DNA from: Legionella santicrucis
GTDB lineage: Bacteria; Pseudomonadota; Gammaproteobacteria; Legionellales; Legionellaceae
NCBI RefSeq assembly: GCF_001468135.1
Contig: NZ_LNYU01000085.1
Location: forward strand, 1 to 42,908
Length of the DNA: 42,908 nt
Direction of reading: 5' to 3'
In this document: positions 8,236 through 17,135 of the stretch, piece by piece
Position numbering within the stretch: the first letter of the stretch is position 1
How the letters are laid out: each line of letters opens with the position of its first letter
Translations under genes and position numbers: made by a program
The notes under the pieces: generated by a model
Told to the model about the DNA's origin: nothing
The model's database searches: none
Seen by the model: only the letters and a program-made list of their open reading frames with translations

Positions 8236-9879
8236 ATGGAAACTCATTTCATCAATATATTATTGGGATTTATCGAAGGCTTTGGCCTTATTATTTCTCC
8301 TTGTATTTTGCCTATTTTACCTATTTTTCTGGCAGGATCTTTGACTGGATCTAAAAAGAGGCCTATAGGCATTATTGTTGGGTTTACTTTATTTTTTTCT
8401 CTGCTTGTGTTTTTTTCACATCAATTGGTTCAATATTTTGATATAGATTTTAATTGGGTTCGCGATTTTGGTTATATTATTTTGTTAATTTTGGGCGTCA
8501 TTATGCTCTCGAATTATTTAACGGAACAATTTAGCAAAATGACCCAGGGATTTACCCGCATAGGAAATTTTTTTTCTACAGCACATGATTCTGAAGGAGG
8601 CTTTTGGAATGGACTTTTATTTGGATGCATAATTGCAATTATTTGGACGCCTTGTGCAGGTCCTATCTTGGCTGCAATAATTGTTCAAACTGCCTTGCAA
8701 AAAGCAACATGGGTTAGTTTTTTTACCCTTATAGCCTTTGCTTTAGGTGCTGCAATTCCTATGTTTATTATTTCTCTGTATGGAAAAAAATTAATTGGTA
8801 CTTTTACTTTTTTTAAAACTCGAGCGCTTCTTTTTCGTAAATTTTTAGGGGGATTGATAATTGCAAGTGTGGTGTACATGCTTTATTTTGAAGGACTTGT
8901 TGTTTCTACTTCTGTAGCTCCTCAAACAGGCATTAAAACATCAACTTCATTGATTGATGGCTTATGGCTTACTTATCCCGCACCACCCATACAAGGCATC
9001 GATGCGTGGATAAATTCTCCTCCATTACATATCAAAGACTTGCGGGGAAAAGTAGTGTTAGTTGATTTCTGGACTTATTCTTGTATCAATTGCTTACGTA
9101 CTTTACCCTACGTTAAGGATTGGTATAAACGTTATCACAAGCAAGGATTAGTGATTATTGGTGTCCATACGCCCGAATTTGATTTTGAAAAAAAATTATC
9201 TAATGTGGAAGCGGCAGTAAAACTCTATGGAATTTTATACCCTGTAGCGCTTGATAATCAGTATGTTACCTGGAATAACTATGAAAATCATTATTGGCCT
9301 GCACATTATTTAATTAATAAAAAGGGTGATGTAGTCTACAAGCATTTTGGTGAAGGCGATTATGATATTACTGAAAATAATATTCGCTTTTTATTGGGTG
9401 TGAAGGATTTAACTACTTTTGAAGCCTCTCAAGATAATGCTGTTTCTTTCACACAAACCCCTGAAACTTATTTAGGTTATGCACGTGCTGATAGCTCTTA
9501 CAGTCCAAAACTTATAAAAGATAAAACTACTCTATATCATTTTTCTCCGAAGTTATCTGCTAATGCTTGGAGCTTAGAGGGCTTATGGCAGGTTCATAAA
9601 GAGTATATTAGTGCAGAAGAAGCGAATGCAGCACTCAAAATACATTTTAATGCTCGGAAGGTGTATGCTGTTATGGGAAATAGTACTGCAAAACCGATTC
9701 ATATTAAGGTGATTTTAAGTGATTCTAAGGGTAAAAAAATAAATGAAAGTAGCCTGTTAATCGATAAAGATTCTATTTATCCGCTCGTTGCACAAAAGCA
9801 ATTTACTAGTGGGTACGTACAAATTATTGTGGATGAACCTGGAATCCAATTCTATACTTTTACCTTTGGAAATAGGTAA
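8236..9879 (+). CDS. dipZ: DipZ-type membrane thiol-disulfide protein (CcdA + thioredoxin-like)
   Basis: Three parts are visible in 547 residues. Residues 1 to about 225 are a CcdA/DsbD-beta-like membrane domain with 'SPCILPILPIFLAG' and 'TPCAGPIL', whose paired cysteines carry electrons across the membrane. Residues about 245-395 form a TlpA/AhpC-like thioredoxin domain with 'VDFWTYSCINC' (Cys283-x-x-Cys286) and a 'WPAHYLINKKG' cis-proline loop. The last 130 residues are a beta-rich domain found at the end of DipZ proteins. The role is to move reducing power from cytoplasmic thioredoxin to periplasmic substrates. GGA precedes the ATG. It may be an operon partner of the cNMP protein. The substrate is not known. 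Confidence 0.92.
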   Translation: METHFINILLGFIEGFGLIISPCILPILPIFLAGSLTGSKKRPIGIIVGFTLFFSLLVFFSHQLVQYFDIDFNWVRDFGYIILLILGVIMLSNYLTEQFSKMTQGFTRIGNFFSTAHDSEGGFWNGLLFGCIIAIIWTPCAGPILAAIIVQTALQKATWVSFFTLIAFALGAAIPMFIISLYGKKLIGTFTFFKTRALLFRKFLGGLIIASVVYMLYFEGLVVSTSVAPQTGIKTSTSLIDGLWLTYPAPPIQGIDAWINSPPLHIKDLRGKVVLVDFWTYSCINCLRTLPYVKDWYKRYHKQGLVIIGVHTPEFDFEKKLSNVEAAVKLYGILYPVALDNQYVTWNNYENHYWPAHYLINKKGDVVYKHFGEGDYDITENNIRFLLGVKDLTTFEASQDNAVSFTQTPETYLGYARADSSYSPKLIKDKTTLYHFSPKLSANAWSLEGLWQVHKEYISAEEANAALKIHFNARKVYAVMGNSTAKPIHIKVILSDSKGKKINESSLLIDKDSIYPLVAQKQFTSGYVQIIVDEPGIQFYTFTFGNR

Positions 9880-9895
9880 GCTAAATCTTTGATAG

Positions 9896-10336
9896 TTATT
9901 TTTTAGCGATTGATAAAATTTTCTTTACCTCGGCAACGGTATTTCCTTCCTCATTAGTAATAGGTATATGAAATTCTGATTCAATTTTTTTAGCTTCGTC
10001 TACTTGAAGTCGAATTTTTTCAACTTGTTCTAGTGATAATTCGAATCGCGCATAAAGAGCACCCTTAGCAGGTATTTTATAACGAATAGAGGCAGATTTA
10101 TCCCAAACGATATATCCCTTACCCAATAAATTCAATAACATCAGCATGTAAAATGGGTCAGTCATGGAATATATAGAACCTCCAAAATGGGTACCTACAT
10201 AGTTTTTATTCCAAAAGCGCATTTTCATTTGGACAACAATAGATGTTCCATCAAGACTAAAGTTTTTTACGCTAATTCCCGCACCCAAAAAAGGTGGCCA
10301 AAATCGCATCATTTTTAATAGTGTTGAAAATTTCAT
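9896..10336 (-). CDS. DUF4442-type hotdog thioesterase-like protein
   Basis: A 146-residue single-domain protein with the pattern of DUF4442/YiiD-C hotdog proteins. 'WPPFLGAGISV', 'NYVGTHFGGSIYSMTDPFYMLML' (the long central helix of the hotdog fold) and 'GKGYIVWDKSASIRYKIPAKG' are recognisable. Members are thought to act on acyl-thioesters, but substrates are generally unknown. The open frame extends 13 codons further to a TTG at 10375, but the ATG at 10336 has a GGA-type ribosome site and starts the conserved sequence. It is convergent with dipZ, with only 16 bases between stops. Confidence 0.85.
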   Translation of the reverse strand: MKFSTLLKMMRFWPPFLGAGISVKNFSLDGTSIVVQMKMRFWNKNYVGTHFGGSIYSMTDPFYMLMLLNLLGKGYIVWDKSASIRYKIPAKGALYARFELSLEQVEKIRLQVDEAKKIESEFHIPITNEEGNTVAEVKKILSIAKK

Positions 10337-10554
10337 GCAATGATTCCAGATAAAAAATAGGAGATTCGGATACAAATTTAAAATGATTATAATACGTAAC
10401 TTTTGTTGAAGTCTATTTAAGCCAGCTCCATATCACTGTTATCTAATTCATTGAAAAAATGGTATTTAACTCCTCTTAAAAACTTAAGGGTTTTTGAATT
10501 TTTTGAAATTACGGACTACATTTAATAAGGACTCATTAATAAGGAGATATAAAT

Positions 10555-10758
10555 ATGAATAAGGATATTTTTCAAGGTAAATGGGAAGAAGTCAAAGGAC
10601 AAATGAAAAAAACTTGGGGTAAACTCACAGATGATGATTTTAAACAAATTGAAGGGAACCAACAAGAGATTTTCGGAAAACTTCAAAAACATTATGGTTA
10701 TACTAAAGAACAAGCTGAGAAAGCAATTAAGGACTTTCAAAGTAAAACTCATCATTAA
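10555..10758 (+). CDS. CsbD/YjbJ-family stress protein
   Basis: A 67-residue hydrophilic helical protein. The family signature is clear: 'GKWEEVKGQMKKTWGKLTDDD' at the start and 'GYTKEQAEKAIKDF' at the end. CsbD-like proteins accumulate in general stress or stationary phase; their molecular function is not established. AAGGAGAT lies 6 bases before the ATG, a strong site that suggests high expression. The next gene, a PRC-barrel protein, starts 31 bases downstream, so the two are probably a stress-responsive pair. Confidence 0.93.
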   Translation: MNKDIFQGKWEEVKGQMKKTWGKLTDDDFKQIEGNQQEIFGKLQKHYGYTKEQAEKAIKDFQSKTHH

Positions 10759-10789
10759 GATTAATCATTAGTTTGAAAGGAGTTCGAAC

Positions 10790-11131
10790 ATGGAAAACAA
10801 AGGAATTGTTAAATCAGGTGAACTTACTGGTACTAAAGTAATGAATCCCACCCATGAAAATTTAGGCGAAATTGCCGAAGTCGTTATCGATAAGTTATCT
10901 GGAAAAGTGAATTATCTGGTACTTGATTTTGGTGGTTTTTTAGGTTTTGGAAATAAATTTTTTGCGGTGCCTTGGAATTTATTTATGTACGACAATAAGG
11001 ATGATTGTTTTATTCTTAATGTCGACAAGCAACGGTTAAAAGATGCACCTGGATTTGATAAGGATCATTGGCCAAATTTTTCTGCCCCTGCATTTACTAC
11101 TAGCATCACGGGATTCTATAACAGGAGATAA
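10790..11131 (+). CDS. PRC-barrel domain protein
   Basis: The 113 residues make one PRC-barrel, the small beta domain first described in photosynthetic reaction centre H subunits and RimM. Evidence: 'GTKVMNPTHENLGEIAEVVID' and 'VNYLVLDFGGFLGFGNKFFAVPWNLF' followed by 'FILNVDKQRLKDAPGF'. It is cytosolic by sequence, with no signal peptide. GGAG precedes the ATG. Stand-alone PRC proteins next to CsbD genes are common in stress-related islands; I infer a stress role but no precise function. Confidence 0.92.
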   Translation: MENKGIVKSGELTGTKVMNPTHENLGEIAEVVIDKLSGKVNYLVLDFGGFLGFGNKFFAVPWNLFMYDNKDDCFILNVDKQRLKDAPGFDKDHWPNFSAPAFTTSITGFYNRR

Positions 11132-11134
11132 ATT

Positions 11135-11252
11135 AATGTGAGTTTCGTATAAGAAAACGTGATTTTACTTCGAAATGCCTGGGCACCATTTAAGGCTTAG
11201 TCCGAGCGGTTCGACTAGATCTAAATAGATTCTTTTAGCCGAAACTCACGTT
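11135..11252. repeat. 118-bp element with terminal inverted repeats
   Basis: AATGTGAGTTTCG at 11135-11147 is matched in reverse complement by CGAAACTCACGTT at 11240-11252 (12 of 13). Inside is a second imperfect palindrome around AGTCCGAGCGGTTCGACT. The element contains no open frame and sits directly after the PRC-barrel stop. It looks like a small MITE-like or extragenic palindromic repeat and may form a long RNA hairpin that ends the upstream transcript. Confidence 0.6.
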
Positions 11253-11318
11253 AAAACTTCTTAGAAATGATTTTTTAATCGTTTTTGCTATGTAAAGTAA
11301 TTGTATTAACATTTAATT

Positions 11319-11346
11319 CGCCTGCATTTCTTTTGAAATGCGGGCG
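11319..11346 (+). terminator. Strong hairpin upstream of cphA
   Basis: CGCCTGCATTTC, loop TTTT, GAAATGCGGGCG form a 12-base-pair stem. The only imperfect pair is T/G, which is a G-U wobble in + strand RNA but an A-C mismatch in minus strand RNA. That asymmetry suggests the structure acts in + strand transcripts, either ending the CsbD/PRC transcript or lying in the cphA leader. No run of T follows directly, so a classical intrinsic terminator is not certain. Confidence 0.5.
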
Positions 11347-11494
11347 ATATTATCTAACTTTCAAATAATTAAGATCATCCTTAATTCACAATAAATAATT
11401 TATCAGTTATTTTGTAATTAAATTTGAAGAATTAAATAATTCTTCCTATTCTAAAAAGAGTTTTTAGTTATTCATTTTATGCCAAGGAATGCAA

Positions 11495-14134
11495 ATGAAC
11501 ATTTTAAAAACCCAAGTTTTAAAAGGGCCCAATTATTGGTCAAACTCCAGGAAAGAGCTTATTGTCATCAAGCTTGATATAGGAAAATACGAGGAGTTAC
11601 CTACCAATCTCTTAGTAAATTTTAAGAAACGGTTAACTCATTATTTACCAAGCCTGTTAAGCCACCGCTGCTCTTTAGGAGTTGAAGGTGGATTTTTAAA
11701 AAGAATTGAAGAAGGAACTTGGTTAGGGCATGTTATAGAGCATGTTGCATTGGAATTGCAATGTCTGGCAGGCATGGATTGTGGATTTGGTAGGACTTAT
11801 GGAACCCAAGAATATGGAGTTTATCATGTACTGTTTTCTTATCAAATAGAGGCAGCTGGTTTATATGCCGGTGTTGCTGCTGTGGAGTTCATTAACGCAA
11901 TAGCTGAAGGAAAGGAATATTCTTTAGATAGAGTGATTGCTCATTTAAAAGAAATTTTTAAGGAACAAGGTCTAGGTCCTAGTACTCGAGCAATTATTGC
12001 GGAAGCTCAAAACAGAAAAATACCTTATAGGCGTTATGAGCATACCTCTTTAATTACATTAGGATATGGTCGGAATCAAAAAAGAATTTGGGCCTCCGTA
12101 TCTTCTAAGACCAGTTCTATTGGTGTTGATATTGCTGCAGATAAAGAACTGACAAAACAGATTCTTAAAGCAAACTTTATTCCAATCCCCGAAGGCTTGA
12201 TGATTCAATCTGCAGAAGAACTTGATGAAGCAATCAAACAATTAGGATTTCCTTTAGTGATTAAACCGTTTAACGGTAATCATGGAAAAGGAGTTATGAC
12301 TCATATTACTGATAGGCAAAAAGCTCATATTGGTTTTACGTTAGCAAAAAAAATTTCAAATCAAATTATAACAGAACGGTTTATCTCGGGCGAAGATTAT
12401 CGGTTTTTGGTAATTAATTATAAAGTAGTTGCGGTAGCAAAACGTACCCCAGCCCACGTAGTGGGGGATGGAACACTTTCAATAAATCAACTTATTCAGC
12501 AGGTCAATAAAGATCCTAATCGAGGTGAGTCTCATGAAAATACTTTAACTTCAATTAAAGTAGATGAAGCAACTCTTTCTATTTTAAATGAAAATAATTT
12601 GAATCTAGAAAGTATCTTACCTCAAAAACAAATTCTATTTTTAAAAGAGGCAGCAAATTTAAGCACTGGGGGAACAGCGAGAGATGTTACTGATGAAGTG
12701 CATCCTTTTAATATCTATCTTGCTGAACGTGTAGCACGTCTTATGAATTTAGATATTTGTGGAATAGATATTATTTCAAAGGACATTGGCATTCCTTTGA
12801 ATGAAAATCATGGTGCAATTATTGAGGTTAATGCAGGGCCAGGGTTACGTATGCACTTATCACCTAATGAAGGTAAACCAAGAAATGTTGCTAAGCCTAT
12901 TCTTGATATGCTCTATCCTCCACATTTAAACGCAAGAATACCAATTGTGGCCGTTACTGGTACCAATGGAAAAACAACAGTTGTTCGCTTGATCGCTCAT
13001 TTTGCACGTTATACAAATCATCATGTAGGATTTACTACAACCGATGGAGTTTATTTAAATAATAAACTGGCTCATAGTGGGGATTGCAGTGGTCCTAGTA
13101 GCGCACAAGTAGTTTTATATGATCCTGAAGTTGATTTTGCTGTTTTAGAATGCGCTCGAGGTGGAATTTTACGTTCAGGTTTGGGGTTTGATGAATGTGA
13201 TATTAGTGTCATTACAAATATTAGTGGCGATCATTTGGGATTAAATGATATTCATACTCTTGAAGATCTGGCTCAAGTCAAAGCAGTCGTTGCTCATAGT
13301 ACTAAAAAGTCTGGATATGCCATTTTAAATGCCGATGATCATTTAGCTTATGATTTAAAAAACGATTTGGATTGTAATATTGCTTTGTTTAGTATGTATG
13401 AAAGCCCACATATTAGAAAGCATTGTAGGGCGGGAGGATTAGCCGCATATATTGATCAAGGGAAGCTTGTGGTGCAAAGAGGTTCTGAGCGCACCTTTTT
13501 ATCGAATATTAAATCAATCCCTCTAAGTTTTCATGGAGCGGCTACCAGCATGATAGCCAATATATTGGCTGCTACTTTAGCTGGAGTGATTAGTCAGTTT
13601 TCTTTTGAAAAAATAAAAGAAGCACTGCATGTTTTTTATCCTACATTTGATAATTTACCTGGACGTATGAATCTTTTTAAATTTCCTCATTGCCAAGTCA
13701 TGGTTGATTATGCGCACAATGAAGGCGCTTTCTGTGAGTTAAAGAATTACCTTGAGTCAGTGCATTGTGCTAAAAAAATAGGGATTATCGGCGTTGCTGG
13801 TGATCGACGTGATGAGGATATAGAAAAATTAGGCTTCCACGCCGCCTCTATGTTTGATGAGATTGTGATCCGCCATGATAAGGATGGAAGAGGACGAACG
13901 CATAATGAAATTAATCGTCTTCTTGTTTCTGGAATTCTGCGCTCTGAATTTAAACCTTCATTAAATATTATCTCAGATGAACTGATGGCCATTGAGCATG
14001 TATTAGAAGTTGCAGATGTTAATTCTTTTATCTTTTGTGCCGTTGAAAATGTATTTGAAACGGTTCATTTTTTAAAGCAAAAGGAAAAACAATTTAAGGC
14101 AGCCAGCGAGGTTTATAATGGTACCCAAGGCTAA
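11495..14134 (+). CDS. cphA: Cyanophycin synthetase
   Basis: CphA polymerises aspartate and arginine into multi-L-arginyl-poly-L-aspartate, using ATP. Both catalytic halves are present. A CphA-type N-terminal region ('MNILKTQVLKGPNYWS') is followed by an ATP-grasp domain ('GLGPSTRAII' at about 156-165; 'PLVIKPFNGNHGKGV' later), and a Mur-ligase-like half begins at about residue 480 with the P-loop TGTNGKTT near 489. The 879 residues are the normal size. The frame also has an ATG at 11489, but AAGGA at 11484-11488 abuts it and is correctly spaced for the ATG at 11495, which also gives the family N-terminus. The 3' end overlaps cphB by 17 bases. It makes an insoluble carbon, nitrogen and energy store. 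Confidence 0.96.
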   Translation: MNILKTQVLKGPNYWSNSRKELIVIKLDIGKYEELPTNLLVNFKKRLTHYLPSLLSHRCSLGVEGGFLKRIEEGTWLGHVIEHVALELQCLAGMDCGFGRTYGTQEYGVYHVLFSYQIEAAGLYAGVAAVEFINAIAEGKEYSLDRVIAHLKEIFKEQGLGPSTRAIIAEAQNRKIPYRRYEHTSLITLGYGRNQKRIWASVSSKTSSIGVDIAADKELTKQILKANFIPIPEGLMIQSAEELDEAIKQLGFPLVIKPFNGNHGKGVMTHITDRQKAHIGFTLAKKISNQIITERFISGEDYRFLVINYKVVAVAKRTPAHVVGDGTLSINQLIQQVNKDPNRGESHENTLTSIKVDEATLSILNENNLNLESILPQKQILFLKEAANLSTGGTARDVTDEVHPFNIYLAERVARLMNLDICGIDIISKDIGIPLNENHGAIIEVNAGPGLRMHLSPNEGKPRNVAKPILDMLYPPHLNARIPIVAVTGTNGKTTVVRLIAHFARYTNHHVGFTTTDGVYLNNKLAHSGDCSGPSSAQVVLYDPEVDFAVLECARGGILRSGLGFDECDISVITNISGDHLGLNDIHTLEDLAQVKAVVAHSTKKSGYAILNADDHLAYDLKNDLDCNIALFSMYESPHIRKHCRAGGLAAYIDQGKLVVQRGSERTFLSNIKSIPLSFHGAATSMIANILAATLAGVISQFSFEKIKEALHVFYPTFDNLPGRMNLFKFPHCQVMVDYAHNEGAFCELKNYLESVHCAKKIGIIGVAGDRRDEDIEKLGFHAASMFDEIVIRHDKDGRGRTHNEINRLLVSGILRSEFKPSLNIISDELMAIEHVLEVADVNSFIFCAVENVFETVHFLKQKEKQFKAASEVYNGTQG

Positions 14135-14984
14135 GTTACTGATTATCGGGGGTGCTGAAGATAAAGGTAATGGCCCATCAACCGACACGGAACAAAAAAA
14201 AGAGTTTACTCGCTATGAAATCCTAAGTGAGTTGTTACCCCCGTCGAATAAGAAAATAGAAATTATTACGACGGGTTCAGAAATTCAGGAGGAAGTGAAG
14301 AAAGTTTATCAAAATGTTTTTCAAAATATGGGTTATAACAATATAGGTTTTATTCCCATTAAGAAAAGGGGGGAGGCGCGTAATAGTGAGTATTTAAAAC
14401 GAGCCGAAAATGCGGGCGCCCTTTTTTTTACGGGGGGTGATCAATTTCGCTTATCCACAATATTAGGTGGCACACCCATTGTTGATATTATTAAAGAACG
14501 ATATATACAGGATAGTGACTTCATTATTGCAGGAACAAGTGCTGGGGCAATGGTGATGGCTTCGGTAATGATTACAGGTGGTGGACTATCTGAAGCATTA
14601 AGATATCGAAATTTATTAACCTCGTCAGGCTTAGGGATTTTGCAGTCGTGCATCATTGATACCCATTTTATTAAACGGGGGCGCTTTAGTCGCCTCGCAC
14701 ATGCAATTATTATGAACCCAGAACAATTAGGAATTGGTTTAGGAGAAGATACTGCCTTAGTGATACGTAATGGAGCAGATGCAGAATGTTATGGTTCAGG
14801 AATGGTTGTGATTATCGATGGGAGAAATATAGATCAAACCAATATCACTGATGTTGAAGAGGGGGAGGCGGTGTTTGTTGAAAATTTAATAGTGCATCTC
14901 TTAGTTAAGGGATGTCAATTTTCAATCGCAAATCGAACCCTTGCAAATCCAGCAATCCCCATAAAAAATTCAAATTTGGAATAA
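14118..14984 (+). CDS. cphB: Cyanophycinase (peptidase family S51)
   Basis: CphB is an intracellular serine exopeptidase that cuts cyanophycin into beta-Asp-Arg dipeptides. The nucleophile elbow is 'AGTSAGAM', with Ser at about residue 141; 'LLIIGGAEDKG' at the start, 'FFTGGDQFRLS' and 'IIDTHFIKRGRFSRL' (the family His region) complete the pattern. At 288 residues it has normal length. The start overlaps the cphA gene, with GAGG upstream, so translation is coupled. Having the degrading enzyme in the same transcript as the synthetase implies control at the level of enzyme activity or substrate supply rather than transcription. Confidence 0.95.
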   Translation: MVPKAKLLIIGGAEDKGNGPSTDTEQKKEFTRYEILSELLPPSNKKIEIITTGSEIQEEVKKVYQNVFQNMGYNNIGFIPIKKRGEARNSEYLKRAENAGALFFTGGDQFRLSTILGGTPIVDIIKERYIQDSDFIIAGTSAGAMVMASVMITGGGLSEALRYRNLLTSSGLGILQSCIIDTHFIKRGRFSRLAHAIIMNPEQLGIGLGEDTALVIRNGADAECYGSGMVVIIDGRNIDQTNITDVEEGEAVFVENLIVHLLVKGCQFSIANRTLANPAIPIKNSNLE

Positions 14985-14988
14985 GAGC

Positions 14989-15900
14989 ATGAATAAAATT
15001 GCAATTGCGGTACATGGTGGGGCCAGTGAAAATTATCCTTTCTTACAAAAATATCAAAATGACATTGAAAAAGGTCTGATTGATGCTCTCGAAAAAGGTT
15101 ATTCTGTACTTAATCAAGGTGGAATGGCTTTAGATGCTGTTGAAGAGGCGGTGAAAGCTCTTGAAAATAATCCCTTATTTAATGCTGGAAAAGGTTCTGC
15201 ATTAAATTGTCGTGGTGAAGTTGAAATGGATGCGTCAATCATGAATGGTAATAATTTGCAGGCAGGTGCCGTTTCTATGGTGCGTACCGTGAAAAACCCA
15301 ATTCATCTTGCTCGTTTAGTGATGGAACATACGAGTCACGTTTTTCTTTCAGGATATGGTGCTTTAGAAATTGCAAAAAAATATAATCTTGAGCTTGAAA
15401 ATGAGCCTTATTTTATAACCCCTCATCAATATGAAATGTTTCAAAATCTCAACAAAATAGAGACCATAGAAGTGATCCAAAATAAAAAAATAACAGGAAC
15501 CGTGGGCGCTGTAGCTTTGGATTTGCATGGAAATCTTGCTGCCGGAACCTCTACAGGAGGAACCAGTAATTGCCTTCCAGGAAGAATAGGCGATAGTTGT
15601 ATTATTGGAGCAGGTTGTTATGCCAATAATAATACATGTGCGGTTTCTGGGACAGGAGAAGGAGAGTATTTAATTAGAAATGTAGTAGGTCATACCATAT
15701 CCATGATGGTTGAATTTAATATGCCCTTGCAACAAGCTTGTGATTATGTGATTCATGAGCGGAACAAAAAATTAAGTGGCGAGATGGGGGTTATTGCTCT
15801 TAATCGAAATGGTGATTTTGGTATTTCATTTAATACAGAGATTATGAAAAGAGCGTGGAAAAGTTCTGGGCAAAAAACTCAGGTTAAAATTTTTGATTAA
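14989..15900 (+). CDS. iaaA: Isoaspartyl peptidase / plant-type L-asparaginase
   Basis: This Ntn-hydrolase cleaves isoaspartyl dipeptides and some asparagine. It is made as a precursor that cuts itself in front of a threonine: the site is 'ITGTVGAVA', with Thr at about residue 171 as the new N-terminal nucleophile of the beta chain. 'VHGGAS' at the start, 'NPLFNAGKGS', 'GTSTGGTSN' and 'GTGEGEYLIR' are family motifs. Only 4 bases separate it from cphB. In this context the natural substrate is the beta-Asp-Arg released by CphB, giving free aspartate and arginine and completing cyanophycin use. Confidence 0.94.
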   Translation: MNKIAIAVHGGASENYPFLQKYQNDIEKGLIDALEKGYSVLNQGGMALDAVEEAVKALENNPLFNAGKGSALNCRGEVEMDASIMNGNNLQAGAVSMVRTVKNPIHLARLVMEHTSHVFLSGYGALEIAKKYNLELENEPYFITPHQYEMFQNLNKIETIEVIQNKKITGTVGAVALDLHGNLAAGTSTGGTSNCLPGRIGDSCIIGAGCYANNNTCAVSGTGEGEYLIRNVVGHTISMMVEFNMPLQQACDYVIHERNKKLSGEMGVIALNRNGDFGISFNTEIMKRAWKSSGQKTQVKIFD

Positions 15901-16082
15901 TAGAGCTAAATATCACCATTTTCCCTAAATCGGAAGAGCCTGTGCTCATTTCATCTTAATTGTGCAGTTGGTTATTTTTTCCTCCTGCGTTCACAGAGGG
16001 GTAGCGATCTTTCAATGTAATAGCCCAGGTAATGGTGTCATATTTGATGTCCAGTTTCTGAGCAGATATGTAAAAATAGAGT

Positions 16083-16610
16083 CTAACGATTCAAAGAAAA
16101 TTTAAATAAAGTTCCACTACCATATTTTCCACCATATTCACTGATTCCATAAAGAGAATCCTCATGAGTATTAAGCGTAATTTTTCTAGGCCATCTCGGT
16201 GTTTGCTGTAAGTTTTCATCAAAAATATATAAAATTGAGTAAATAGGTTCATCAGTTAAAGAAATTTTAAAAATATTTGCTGGATAATGATAGTTTTTGC
16301 TATCCATACCACTCGTTAAGCCAAAAAGAGTCTGTTCATCCTGACTTAATACAAGATCAATTGGATGTTGTCCTTGCGCATTTCTTGCGAAGCTATGCAG
16401 CACTGTGGTGGGATAATTGGGTTTATTCAGTTCAATTTTAAGAACTGAGCCATAATTATCTGTCGACGTAGCGTATAGTGTATTACTATCATTGCTTATA
16501 AGCAGTGTATTTAGCCTTGGTTGATCTTGAGAGCAATCAAATGATCTCAGTGTCTCGAGAGAAGCACTATTGTTTCTCGCCGAGAGGGTAATTTTAGTAT
16601 TTATTGAATA
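16083..16610 (-). pseudogene. 5'-truncated GloVer-repeat protein remnant
   Basis: The minus frame is open without an ATG from just after a TAG at 16613-16611 to a TAA at 16085-16083, about 175 codons. The sequence shows at least three copies of the beta-propeller-like unit found in 'choice-of-anchor tandem repeat GloVer' proteins: '...LYATSTDNYGSVLKIEL', '...LFGLTSGMDSKNYHYPANIFKISL' and '...LYGISEYGGKYGSGTLFKFSL', each followed by 'LHSF' or 'LYIF'-type segments. Complete members are several hundred residues long with a signal peptide; none is present here. A short product from the in-frame GTG at 16403 (106 residues) is formally possible. I read it as the tail of a decayed secreted protein gene. 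Confidence 0.6.
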
Positions 16611-16684
16611 CTAAATTATAAAAAGTTTGGAAAAGAAACTATTCAGCAAACAGTTTAAAGTTTGTAATGAGTTAACTCTTATTT

Positions 16685-16864
16685 TTATAGGGGAGGCGGT
16701 GGACGGCGTCCAAGTAAACCCATCACGAGAAATACGACAAAAATAACAAGAAATATGAAGAATAAAATTTTTGCAATTCCTGCTGCGGCTACAGCTATGC
16801 CTCCAAATCCAAATGCAGCGGCAATAATTGCGATAATAAAAAATGTGAGAGCCCAGCCTAACAT
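16685..16864 (-). CDS. DUF1328 / YtjA-family small membrane protein
   Basis: A 59-residue frame with an excellent ribosome site (AAGGAGG, 5 bases before the ATG at 16864). It begins [20 protein letters not shown], runs through a glycine/alanine-rich turn ([13 protein letters not shown]) and a second hydrophobic segment, and ends [10 protein letters not shown]. Two membrane helices joined by a short loop are the hallmark of the DUF1328/YtjA family, which is common in Proteobacteria and of unknown function, often stress-linked. It is followed by no other minus gene except the decayed GloVer remnant. Confidence 0.88.
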   Translation of the reverse strand: MLGWALTFFIIAIIAAAFGFGGIAVAAAGIAKILFFIFLVIFVVFLVMGLLGRRPPPPL

Positions 16865-17135
16865 GATAACCTCCTTGTGCTATTGCTGCAAAATCATCCT
16901 ACTAACTATTATAGCTTATTAATGAGCCATTTTTTGAATGATCCATACTTCTCTCATATAATCGCTATTTTTTTACTATTTTATTGAATAAATAAGTATC
17001 ATTTTAATTGAAATTAAAACAAAACGATTTAAATGTTCTAAAATTTAGGAAATAATTCAATTATTGATGAATTAGAAAAAGCGATGAACGGTTGTTTTGA
17101 CTATTCCAATAAGTTGTTCATAAGGAGAATGACTG

